Shown one piece after another: positions 1 through 10,355 of a DNA stretch of 64,000 nucleotides. Source of the DNA: Ceratothoa steindachneri. Its lineage: Eukaryota; Arthropoda; Malacostraca; Isopoda; Cymothoidae. Positions within the stretch are counted from its first letter, which is position 1. Each line of letters starts with the position of its first letter. Under the pieces are notes generated by a model. The model saw only the letters and a program-made list of their open reading frames with translations, searched no databases and was not told the DNA's origin. The DNA is taken from assembly GCA_963969495.1 (NCBI GenBank), contig OZ018331.1, forward strand, positions 150,967,264-151,031,263. The letters run 5' to 3'. The position numbers and the translations under genes are program-made.

Positions 1-245
1 CTGAGGAGATGCCACTCGCTCTGCGCCATACACAGTACTGTTTGTGGTAGGTCGCGTGTTCCGGCGCCGAGGGGAAGCGGGCCTCCCCCCGCGACGCCGG
101 AGCGTGTTTCCTTCTTTTGTGGTTTTGCTTATATTGTGTTGTTGTTCTTTGCTGTTTTTTTTACTTGTCTTGTTTTTTATCTCTTATTAATCTAGCCTAC
201 GGCGACTTATGCCCGAGTAGGCAGTCACCAGATGGGCGAACTAAA
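1..245 (+). mobile_element. 3' end of an I/Nimb-like LINE (copy A), internally deleted
   Basis: Bases 1-45 match the ORF2 region between RT and RNase H of the longer copy at 46158-46205. The sequence then jumps to the 3' untranslated region that in the longer copy begins near 47222, so about 1 kb including RNase H is missing. The copy ends with the family tail at about 196-241, which carries GGCAGTCACCAGATGGGC. It has no coding capacity. The family call comes from the better copies at 31-36 kb and 41-47 kb. Confidence 0.7.
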
Positions 246-876
246 ATAAAATAGGCCTACCAAGAAAGGAGAGAAAAAAGGGGACGAAATATAGCAGAAA
301 TAAAACCCAGGTAGTCCCAATCACTATTGGTGCCACTAAGGTAGTGTCGCTCCTACAGGTGCCATGTGTAACAATCTACACGCCCCCCTCCCCCATCGCC
401 CGGGGAAAAAAGAATGGGCTTGAGGTAAAAGCCATATGTCTGTCTGTCTACGGAAGGAATGGACAGACTGACATATGAATAAGAGTGTAAGAGGAATAGC
501 AAAAAAGGTTAAGGATAACAAAGACCACAAGGGTATCCTCCTCAACCCTGGAGAATACTGGTGTGCGTCCGTTAAGGCTTAAGTCTCTCGGTCGTGTACT
601 TGAGCGCAGTTAATCCCTTGGGCGGGGATCGATCGATGGTTGCTGCTCTGCGCGTGTTCCGGTTGCCGGTGCCGAGTCTACTAACCATAGACTCGAGATT
701 GTCCTCATTCAATAGAGCTTTTTAAGCTTGTAATTTGGGTTGTGTAGAATTGCTTTATGCGTCCTTTTCGTAATAAGGAGCTCGTAAATCTTCGACCCAG
801 AGTTCCATAACTTTTGGGCGATATTTTAATCAAGTAAAGCACAGTTTAAGCTAATTGTCGCTTAACTCTAATTTTA
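246..876. other. No gene seen
   Basis: Unassigned DNA directly after the LINE tail. It contains one clear hairpin at 433-477 and otherwise only short open stretches without recognisable domains. Confidence 0.5.
433..477. repeat. Short inverted repeat (hairpin)
   Basis: CATATGTCTGTCTGTC is followed by a short loop and a near-perfect reverse complement ending in GACATATG. It could be the remnant of a foldback element. No function is implied. Confidence 0.6.
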
Positions 877-2305
877 GTGTCAAATTTTGTGATTTGTAAC
901 TGCTACGGGTTTTCATTTGCGCCTCGTGAGCCAATTTCCTATAATATATGTTTCAGCTGTTCGCTGATCATGAATGCCAATCGTCTAATATTTATGAGAC
1001 AACCCCAGGTCTCAGCTTATAAATTGAAGTGCCATGCTTCTCTGCCCTGTCCCCTTATTCTCGAAGCTTATCAAAAGAGGCAGGTTATCGCGCGTTTAGC
1101 GGCACTACTTCCCCCTGCCTCCTTGTACCCCTGCTTCGAATTGTCGCCTCCCCTCCCCTCTCCTCCTTGCTTGACTTCATGATGTGGCTTTATCCATGAC
1201 TGATTGAAATCTGACTAAAATATAATCAGGGGAGAGATAAAAAAGGAGAGAATCAATGGCAGTTATCTCTAGATTAAAAAACTTCTAATCGAAAATAAAA
1301 TGGATATATTTTAGGGGTTGGGGGGGGGGGGGACACAAAGTGGTGAAAGTTTTCCTCAATCGTTCTGCATACGTTTGATTCCGACCGAATCTGAAGAGAG
1401 AAGTTATTAATGTATGAGCGATCTTGGAGACTTTGATATTCATTCGAGGGGAAGGGGGGGGGGGTATTCAGGGTTCAGGGAAGAGCAGAGTGAATCGGGT
1501 ACCAACAGAAACAAAGCTCAAAGAAAATATTGGAACTTGATGCCACTGGCTAGGCGCCTATTCGCTTCCGTTCTTTGCTCGGCTGGACATTGCTCCATTC
1601 CCTTCTCCCCCATTCTGAACCGCGTGGGAACCCATGCTCTGAGATCGCGCCTCCGCGTCCCGTCTCGAAAAGTAATCAGAAGCTCAGTGACGAAAGACTA
1701 AAAGTTAGTCCTCGCCAGAGTCAGAAGGTCCCATTTATCACATCCGCCCCCGAGTTTTTCGCCCTTATGCCGCCGACGAAGAAGTCCTTTCCTGTCGCCA
1801 CTTTTCTCACCGGAATTCGACCACGCGAAACTTAATTGTGCCACACTAATAAGGGGCGACAACATCATGGCCAGCCTAGAATCACAAAATAGCTTTAAAG
1901 GGCACAGAGTGTTCTCTCTCACACACACAAACACACACACGCACGCATACAGAGACACAGGTTTGTGTATCTGACAACGGGATTTTGGTCTAAAATAAAA
2001 TTAAAATGTTTCCAGTATGGTCAATTTTGTATGCACAAATTGACCAATAGCAAATGGTGAACTTCAGAAAAAAATATATACTTAGCGATTTTTTTTTTAA
2101 CACGAAACGAATTACAAATGGCGAAGTTCAGAAAAAAATATTAAAATTATGATATGTATGTTGTTTTTTCGTAAAAAAATAAAGCAAAATGAAAATGTCG
2201 TTGGCATCTTCTGTCTCGGAGATCTTGCGTTGCCCAGTCGTCCAAAGGATGCAGAGCAGTACGTTCGGCACCAGGGTGGCTGCAGGAGATGCCGGAGTCG
2301 GGGCC
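877..2305. other. No gene seen; homopolymers and a CA microsatellite
   Basis: Contains poly-G tracts near 1319-1332 and 1456-1464 and an imperfect CA/AC microsatellite at about 1918-1952. Short motifs near 2050-2130 (ATGGCGAAGTTCAG type) are shared with the foldback family at 3.9-4.9 kb and 26.4-26.8 kb, so a decayed arm may lie there. The small open frames lack recognisable domains. Confidence 0.45.
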
Positions 2306-2605
2306 TTACTCCTGATTTGGAATGTTACTTCCCCTACACTTGGCCGTTGGATCAGTCGAGGATCTCTTCCGTTCGGCTAACCGTTGGCTGCTAGATGTAG
2401 CTCCTCCGCCTAGCTTTATGGTGCAGTGCAAACAACACCCCTTCAGGTGGTTTACGCCGCCGGTTGAGGCGATGTACCGGGGTATGGCGCTTGGAGCCAG
2501 CACGTGAAAGTTTAGGAGATGGATGAGAAACTGGTGGAACTGCAGCTCCCTCTGTGACTGTACAGCCCGATCCGTGAACGCCAGGTCCTGTTGTCGTCTC
2601 TGCAT
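2306..2605 (-). other. Unrecognised open stretch, 99 codons
   Basis: A GC-richer island within AT-rich DNA is open on the minus strand. Its N-terminal part is Q/R/E-rich and probably helical (MQRRQQDLAFTDRAVQSQ), resembling the coiled-coil tails of transposon-encoded Myb-like or gag-like proteins. No motif settles the family. It may be a fragment of an element ORF or chance. Confidence 0.2.
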
Positions 2606-2620
2606 CTCTTCATCAAAAAG

Positions 2621-3918
2621 AAAATAATAATTTAGATCAGAAAAAAATTAACTCTCAGGATTCTTTTTTCCGTATTTCAAAAGAATTCTGATTGTTATAT
2701 TTTTTGCCTTTAGGCCTAGAAAATAAAGATGGATCTGAAAAAAAACAGACTGAGAGTAAATTTTAAGGCAACAAGAGAAGATCTTTCGTATATTCATTTT
2801 TTTTTTCAATTTCTTTCTAAGAGTTTATTCATCGAAAAATTAGAGCGAGGGCTGTTTTTTTAAAAAAATTCAAAGCTTTTATTAAGATTATTTCTAAGAG
2901 TTTATTTAGAGTTTGAAAAATAAAAAACAGCTAAAGTTAACATTTTTCCTCACCTTATACGTTTTACTGAAAGATACAAAGGAGCAGCGATTGCAGTCAA
3001 ACATTTATAAAGTTTCAGTAACTAAGAACCTAAAAAGATCCATATCTCAGAATAAAAAAGTAAATGGAGTTTGGAAAAAATTGTGGTCACCAAAAGGTAC
3101 CAGCCCCCGAGACGATCATATTTTCCCCTCCTTCTCTCATTGCCATCTTTAGCAGACGGATTCAGGCTATTTTCATTGTGGATCTCAATGAAAGATTTCA
3201 GCACTCTGGTTACAAGAATATTTGCTTAGCCAATTTTCTCCTATCCTTTAATTATGTATGGGTCCCATATTAATTCCATGCATGGATCATCTAGCTACCT
3301 TCCTTACGATCAATAGAAACCTCATTCATCTTCTCAGCATCCCCAAGAAGAAATACTACAAAGCTGCTTTGGAAAAATATAGAAGATTGCTAAATACATG
3401 CATACATAAATTGCGTACTAATTTTATATTAAAAAATTTCATGACCGAAGTTCATCCTCAGAGCGAGAAAAAAAGGTCTCCTAAAAAAGATAGACAGAAT
3501 TAAAATAAACTCGAGCTAAGCTAAAGATAGAAGGGCTTGAGTGTTCCAATGATTCCGAGAGCGATGCCGTCGGGAGTTTCAAATTCCTGGTAGGATCGCC
3601 CAAGGCGGTAAGGTCGTGGGTGAGGTTCCAGACTAAACGCAACCAACAGCAAGACCCCAACGGTGGACCAAGCAGTTCCTCGGCGACTGACATTCGTCTC
3701 TGTTTTCTTTCCCGAACCGGACCCTCTTCCTTCATCCGGCACAAACATCAGCCGAAGAGACCGGATAACTGACGACGAAACTGACGCTCCGACACGAGTT
3801 GGAGCCGACGACGACGATACGTTTTACTCAACAAATCTAGGAATGAAAAAAAATATATAAATCGTAAATTCCATAAAATGATTAAATTAAGGCATGGTGG
3901 TATTTTGGGTGGCATTTT
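2621..3918. other. No gene seen; AT-rich DNA
   Basis: AT-rich sequence with many A/T homopolymers. The segment 3540-3830 is less AT-rich and open on both strands for 60-90 codons, with no recognisable domain. Confidence 0.45.
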
Positions 3919-4870
3919 TCACTAACTATAATTTAAGAAGGGGATTTTTTTTTTAGTATTAAATCATATTTTCATCTTAGTTTGGTTATGACTTATGTTT
4001 TTTTATCAAAGTTATTTCTAATAATTCTTTTATAATATCAAAAAACAAAATGGTGTAGTTCAGAAAATTTATTTTTATATGTCTTCTTCTATAACTATAT
4101 TTTAGAAACCTGATATTTTGAAAGGGATGAAATTTAGTTTAGAGTTCCTTTCTAAAATTATTATAATTGGAGAAGTTCAGAAAATTTATAAAAATTTAAC
4201 CATGGCTGTTTTTTTTAGATTATAAATTTTTTCTTAGTAGCGAAGCGCAAGCTCCCCTGGCGAAGCCATTGCTTGGTTCGTATATAAAAGAAAATTTAGA
4301 TAAAAAAAGAAGTGAGGATTGATTTTGCGGTGTATGAAAATAATTCAGCTCAAAGTTTTTTCTTGAGGTGGGGCCTAGAAAATAAATATAGATATGAACA
4401 AATATATCAAGACCAGGCAATAGCTTCGCCACTCCCCCGTAGTGGGAAGCTTGCGCTTCGCTACCAAGATTAAAATTTAAAATCTAAAAAAAAAGCAGCC
4501 ATGGTTAAAATTTTTATAAATTTTTCTGAACTCCGCCAATTATATTAATTTTAAAAAAGGAACTCTAAACTAAATTTTCCCCCTTTCAAAATATCAAGTT
4601 GCTAAAATATAGTTATAGAAGAAGATATATCAAAATATATTTTCTGAACTTCACCATTTGTAATTCTTTGGGTTTTAAAAAATTCACAAAATTTCTATAC
4701 TTTTATTTATTTTTTAACTTCACGATTTTGTTTTTGATATTATAAAAGAATTATTAGAAATAACTTTGATAAAAAAAACGTAAGTCATGACCAAACTAAG
4801 ATGAAATTATGATTTTTATACTCAAAAAAATCCCCTTCTTAAATTGTAGAGTTAGTGATGATGATGATGA
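3919..4870. mobile_element. Large foldback element, about 0.95 kb
   Basis: The left arm (about 3919-4276) and right arm (about 4411-4870) are inverted copies of each other around a spacer of roughly 135 bp. Paired blocks include the stretch around ACTATAATTTAAGAAGG, the GGTGTAGTTCAG-type motifs, AACCATGGCTG and the inner GCGAAGCGCAAGC block. The right arm carries an extra segment (about 4672-4730) that is absent from the left but present in the solo arm at 26376-26800. There is no coding potential. It is probably a non-autonomous foldback or MITE; the superfamily is unknown because target duplications are not clear. Confidence 0.75.
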
Positions 4871-7859
4871 TTATGATAAACAAATGTCAAAAGCTTTGGC
4901 CAAGACTATATCCATATCCCGAAATTTGCTCTTGGTAATTTATAACTACAAAACGAGAAAAGAATCTAGAAAATTTCCCTAGTTAAAATAGTGTAATGGA
5001 TTAAAGCAGGACCAAGGAAGAACCTCCGACAAACTCTTTGAAGAGAGACTCATAAAGAAATTGGTGGAGTTAAGTTGTCAAAAAGACAATTCAAGGTGGC
5101 GGGTGCTGTTTGAATATGTAATCTACCTTCTTGTTTCTGCATGTGTGGGTTAGGATAGGATAGGTAAAAAATCAACTTCCCAAACCACTGTACTTAACCA
5201 ACCCTAACCCATAATCTAGATGGTAGACCGGAAATTTGCCGGTAGACTGCAAGATAATCAGCACCACTTGACATACTATGGAAGAACAGGAATAATGATA
5301 AAGACTGTATGGCTAACCACGCTACACCTGAATACTCTCGTCGGAAATGTGTATGTGTGGAGGGGTGATGCAAATCTGCTAGAACAAGTTCCCTCTGGTC
5401 TGGAACAAGGACTTCTTGTGTGTCATTATGGCTATCACTGATTAAATATTTGTTCACAAAAGAGCGAATTTTGGGTGCATGATGGCCACCGGCTTTTCAC
5501 ACACGACTTGCACCCATGCACATACGCCATAACCGTGCGACCAATGAAAACTTTCGCGGTCTCCTTCCACCTTCCTCTTCGGTGCGAGAAGGAGGGGAGA
5601 AACGAACCTTCGCGTTTCGCAAAGATTTGCGCTCTCACCCTCTTCCGTTTCCGACGGAATCAACTCGCGCTGGGAAACTCATTCACATCCAATCGTAGGA
5701 TACGCCAGAGCCCCCAATTTGTGGAGAAATTACACCAACTTGTCGAGAGGCAGACAAATGAGTCAACCCAGAGTTCTCTCTCCACACGCCTGGGAGATTC
5801 GAAGTAATGCTTGCCAAACGAGACATTTCCATCTCTCGCTCGTGTCCAAGGTAACCGCCGGTCCTCGCTCCATTTCAAGGTAAAAGTCTCCGCTGATCAC
5901 TTTTATTTCTCATCAACGAGCGACTGCAAAAGAAGCTTCATCTCCTAAAAAATTTCCACACGTTTCTCGTATAGTTTTCACCGAGCTCAAAGACCTTTAA
6001 TTCACTTTGCGCGTATGATTAGCATAGCATGACTCATGATTATCAATTTCTTAACCTATTCTCATTTGGTTGACCTCGAACGTCGTGTGCTAGTAGGCGT
6101 GCAGAGGGAACTCTCATATACCGGAAAGCAGATATCATTCCCATCTCCCTTGCATCACATTTCCATTGCGGTTGATCCCCCAAATGCACTGTTCCTCGTC
6201 GATTTTCCTGACCTAGCCCGTTTAATTCTAGGAGATGAGACTGTGAAGCATGCAGTAAGTAACTCACCATGTTGGGACACACGTTCCTCCTGCCTATTTC
6301 TGGGTGCAAACGTTGCTTCAACGCAAACTTACAGTGGCAAAAAAGTTTAAAGAGATAAATTTGCTGCATCATCTGGCCTTACATTTTTTTCCCCACATTT
6401 TCTGGTGAAAAGAGACCTGCGACGTATTTAGGAGTTTCACTGTAAATAAAAAGAGACCGCTATCCGTGCCCACTGTTAGGTATTTTTCTGCTAAGCTACA
6501 CGGAAATTCCATATTCTCCACCAAGGTTGACCGAGTCGAAGCATATTAGCTAATTCCAGTTACCCCGGAGTCAATCAACGACTGGGGCAGGTGCCAGCAA
6601 GTCTTAAAAAAAGGAAGGCCAAACTTTTCAGTGTTTTATCTACTCGGCATCATAAGATCTCGATTTTGTCTTCGTATCTATGGACGTTTTTGTGGCAGGT
6701 TCGAGTGACGAGGAACGCATCTCCCCCCCCTCCCCCACCTTGGAACACTCTTCGACTTCGAACTAACCCCTCAAAATGTGCCTTTGAGGCCTCTTAAATT
6801 ACCTTTCTTGGTCGAGATGTCATAAAAAATGGTATCTCCCTCACCGACGATAACAAAAATGCAGCAATAATAAAGCACAGCTGAATACTTTCATCTAACT
6901 ACGCGAGTTCCTGCAGATGCTCAACGTTTAACGCCGTTTCATCCCCCTTAAATGCGCTTCTCAAAGTGGTAAACGCGGAAAAGAACTTCGCACTCACGTG
7001 AATGGATGAAGCCGTCAAAGCTCACCGAGGTCAAAAGCGTTTAGTCTGCAAACACGCGTTTGTCCATGGACTGACTCTTCAGGCGAGATTTCCCTCACAA
7101 TGGTCGCATCTGTCGACATCCTGGCAGGCTTTTTGCCGCAAAAAAAACATGGAGTTCTTCCCATAAAATTCTTCTGCAAGATGCTAGAGCCTGCCGACTG
7201 ATGTTATACCCCCTTTGGTCGTTAGCTCCTGGCTGTATTTATAGCGAACTTTCATCGTATGTACAGACCATGGAGTACTATCCACGATTTAGACCACTTA
7301 TCGCCAACCCCCACGCGACCCGTGTTCTCAGTCGATTCAATGGCTCCGATATCCTCATGGAGCTATTTAAGCGTGAAACCACTCACCTACTTTCTGAAGG
7401 ATTTGTCCATCTTAATTCGTCTCGCCATCCTGATTAATGAGAAAGACCTTCAGTAACAGTCAAAAATGCACGTGGGACACTGTCGCCAATACATACGTTA
7501 CAATTTTTTCGGTGTAAGCAAAGTTATTTGCCATTGTTCTATATTTTTTTTTAGCAAATTTCTGTCTTATTTTCCCTTCCTTGTGACATTTTCTCATGTC
7601 CTATTCCCTCTTTTTATTATATCTCCCCCCTTGGGTCTGCGTTTGTTGTGACCAGCGTTCGGACTTATGGTTTATATGACCACATTAGTATAGAGATCTG
7701 TTTCAATCGGTCTTTTTGGTCAGGGATGACGGGGCGGGGGCTAATTTGTGGGTAGCGGGAGAATAATTGGTGATTGAGTCCTTCTTCTCTTTAAGCCAAG
7801 TCCATTCTCAAATCCTATGCATTCACCGACTGTGTTTTCGAGATGTTAGAACTAACATA
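4871..7859. other. No gene seen
   Basis: About 3 kb of mixed-composition DNA with several open stretches of 60-110 codons on both strands (for example 5475-5807 plus, 6043-6372 minus and 7201-7437 plus). None shows a domain, a credible splice context or element homology that I recognise. Unannotated host exons cannot be excluded. Confidence 0.4.
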
Positions 7860-8051
7860 TTGCACGCATCGTTTCTTCAAATAATCATTTCTTTCCTCAA
7901 CTTTTTTTTATCCGCTGTTCATTAAAATGTGATTTGAACACTATCAGGAGGCAAATTTCAAAGGAAAAATTCTGTTCCATTTTCATAGAAATTAAAAGCG
8001 TATTTTCATAAAAGTGTAGATTCTGGTATTTTTTTCTCTAGTTTGGGACGG
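7860..8051 (+). mobile_element. Right-end fragment of a Tc1-like element
   Basis: This segment aligns by eye with the right end of the Tc1-like element at 17741-19151. Both share a stretch with CACTATC, TCTGT, AAATTAAA and TGTAGATT, then the terminal CTCTAGTTTGGGACGG followed by a TA. The left end is missing, so it is a truncated copy. Confidence 0.65.
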
Positions 8052-8760
8052 TACTGTAACTAATGAAAATATGGTTTATTCTTTAAACTGTGGCCCCTCA
8101 AAAAAATTAATCGACTCCCTCCGACTTGATAATTTTAAAAGTCTTTGTGCAACTTGATATGTGTTATATGGTTTTATATTTTTAGATATATTTGTCAGTC
8201 TAAATGCAATTTAGGGTTGTCTTGTCCCTTTTTAAGAAATGAATCTATCTGGTAGATTTGGAGTCTATGAAACAAATTAATATTTCTTAAAGACATTCCG
8301 ATATTTTTTGTATATAATCATTTCTAAAGGATTCGAGAATGATTTATTAACAATCGATTGTGACTTAAATATGGGAGTGTAATTTAAAGGGGCTCAATCA
8401 TAGCTTAATAGATAACAAATGGTGGCTTTGGGAGCTAATAGGTCCTTAGCCGAAAGGGTAGGGGCCTATTAGCTATTAATGGGTCCCGTATAAAGAATAA
8501 AATAAGAGCTGGAACTCGAATTTCGAATATAAAAGTTGGAGTCTGAAATCAGGTGGTCATTAAAAAACCTCGAACTCCGGCGAACATTTTGTACTCGCGT
8601 TCTCTCTTTTGTTCGTGTGGCTTTCAAAATGAAAAGAACAAAATTAGTTTGAAACGGGTGTTTGTAAAGTTGTTCAAACTTTATTTCTAAATTGTGTGAA
8701 TTATTATAGTTAAATTTTGTAAACTCAAGAACTTTTTCATTCTAATTTAAACACGTTGTG
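8052..8760. other. No gene seen; one hairpin
   Basis: AT-rich DNA. A hairpin at about 8433-8474 pairs AGCTAATAGG with CCTATTAGCT. The last part may belong to the decayed mariner that becomes readable at 8761. Confidence 0.45.
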
Positions 8761-8934
8761 CTTTATGATAACGCAAGACCGCATTCAGCAAGACTAACCT
8801 AGGAACAAATATTGGACTTAGGCTCGTCTGTTCTACCCAATCGACCATATTCACCAGACCTTGAACCAAGTGATTTCCATGTATTTTGTTCACTACAAAA
8901 TCCTCTTAGAGACTATTAATTGAGGGAAGTGATT
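8761..8934 (+). pseudogene. Mariner transposase relic (catalytic C-terminal part)
   Basis: One frame reads DNARPHSAR, then a TAG at 8800-8802, then RPYSPDLEPSDFHVF. These are the second and third catalytic aspartates of a D34D mariner transposase; I count 34 residues between them. A TAA ends the frame after PLRDY. The N-terminal half and first aspartate are not recognisable upstream. The codons after the third aspartate overlap the first unit of the 48-bp tandem repeat at 8905-9100. It is therefore a dead copy that has been reshaped by tandem duplication. Confidence 0.8.
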
Positions 8935-9100
8935 TGTGCTCTTTAAAAGATCTTAGAGACTATTAATTGAGGGAAGTGCTTTGTGCTCTTTGAAAAGATC
9001 TTAGAGACTATTAATTGAGGGAAGTGCTTTGTGCTCTTTGAAAAGATCTTAGAGACTATTAATTGAGGGAAGTGCTTTGTGCTCTTTGAAAAGATCTTAG
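8905..9100. repeat. 48-bp tandem repeat, four units
   Basis: Units start at 8905, 8952, 9000 and 9048. The first is 47 bp and the others 48 bp and nearly identical. The unit begins CTTAGAGACTATTAATTGAG. It arose from the 3' coding part of the mariner relic, since unit 1 is continuous with the transposase frame. Near identity of units 2-4 suggests recent expansion. Confidence 0.9.
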
Positions 9101-9102
9101 AA

Positions 9103-9358
9103 CAGTGGCTCTTAACCTCTTTTTGCCTTAATTAAAAAAACATGCCTTATCATTAGCGGAAATGGGGGGGGGGGTAATTTTAAAAGAAGTAAACAATTCT
9201 ATTTTATTCCAAATGTAATTATTCAATGCAATTAGGGTGAAGAAAGCGCTGGAACACACATTCAACTAATCCTTCAATACTATATCAACTTTTTTAAATA
9301 TTCCTACGCCCCATTAAAACATTCCTAAGCCCCCCCCCCCTTCCCTTAAGAATCACTG
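9103..9358. mobile_element. hAT-type MITE, 256 bp
   Basis: It starts CAGTGGCTCTTAACC and ends AAGAATCACTG, giving hAT-like inverted termini (CAGTGRYTCTTAA). Flanking 8-mers are TCTTAGAA on the left and CCTTAGAC on the right, 6 of 8 alike, consistent with a decayed 8-bp duplication. It sits exactly at the end of the 48-bp array. It has G- and C-homopolymers inside and no coding capacity. Confidence 0.7.
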
Positions 9359-9744
9359 CCTTAGACCAATATTATCACGTGACGAATTATCATAAAAAAA
9401 CGAAAAAGAAAAAGTTCGTATCTTGGAAACCGAGAGGTAAAGAGGCAGTGAGGAAAGGCGCAATCAAAGTACAATTTAAACAGGTTAATAATAAATGTTA
9501 ACATTCGTTCCACCGGCCATGGCTGTGGGTCCGGCGGCTCGGCCCATGGACCTTCCACACATATCGACCTTCCCCTTTCTGCTTCCTCCTGCATTCCTTT
9601 CCTTTCCTCTTCTTTCTTTCTTTCTTTCTTTCTCAGAAGACGTGCGCCTAATCGTGGCCGCAAGTCCCTGGGTTCTCCCTATATACTCTTTTCTCCTTTA
9701 CCCTCTGCCACTTCTCTTCTCTTTCAGATGTAATGGGCACTTGA
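9359..9744. other. No gene seen; TTTC microsatellite
   Basis: Contains a short (TTTC)n run near 9618-9632 and low-complexity C/T-rich DNA leading into the next minisatellite. Confidence 0.5.
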
Positions 9745-10355
9745 AGTCTCACATTTTCCCGTTTCCACTTTCTGTTCTCACATTTTTCTAGTTTCCACTT
9801 TCTGTTCTTACATTTTTTCCGTTCCCAGTGTTCTTCCATTTACTTGTTTCCACTTTCTGTTTTCACATTTTTCCCGTTTCTACTTTCGGTTCTCACATTT
9901 TTCCTGTTTCCACTTTCTGTTCTCAAATTTTCCCGCTTCCACATTTTCTCACATTTTCCTGTTTCCACTTTCAATTCTCACATTTTTTCCGTTCCCACTT
10001 TCTGTTTTTACTTTTACCTATTTCCACTTTGTTTCCACATTTTTCCATTTCCACTTTCTGTTCCCACATTTTCTCGTTTCCACTTTCTATTCTCACATTT
10101 TTGCCGTTTCCACTTTTTGTTCTCACATTTTCCTCTTTCTACTTTTTGTACTCAAATTTTCCCATTCCCACTTTAATGTTCTTACATTTACCTGTTTCCA
10201 TTTTCTGTTCTCACATTTTCCCGTTTCCACTTTCTGTTCTCAAAATTTCCTCTTTCTACTTTTCGTTCTCACATTTTTCCCGTTTCCACTTTCTCTTCTC
10301 ACATTTTCCTGTTTCCACTTTCTTTCCCCTCATTTTTCCCCTTTCTCTTCTCAAA
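9745..10355. repeat. Degenerate minisatellite, unit about 28-29 bp
   Basis: The core TTTCCACTTTCTGTTCTCAC recurs with ATTTTCCCG-like links roughly every 28-30 bp, about 20 times. Open frames through it (for example 9828-10484 plus) consist of repeated phenylalanine/serine-rich peptides and are a consequence of the pyrimidine-rich unit, not evidence of a gene. Confidence 0.85.

Noticed and set aside
5475..5807. Possible host exon (110 codons, plus)
   Set aside because: No recognisable domain, overlapping frames of equal length on the other strand, and no persuasive splice signals.
8905..9100. CRISPR array
   Set aside because: The 48-bp units are directly adjacent with no variable spacers, and the window is eukaryotic.
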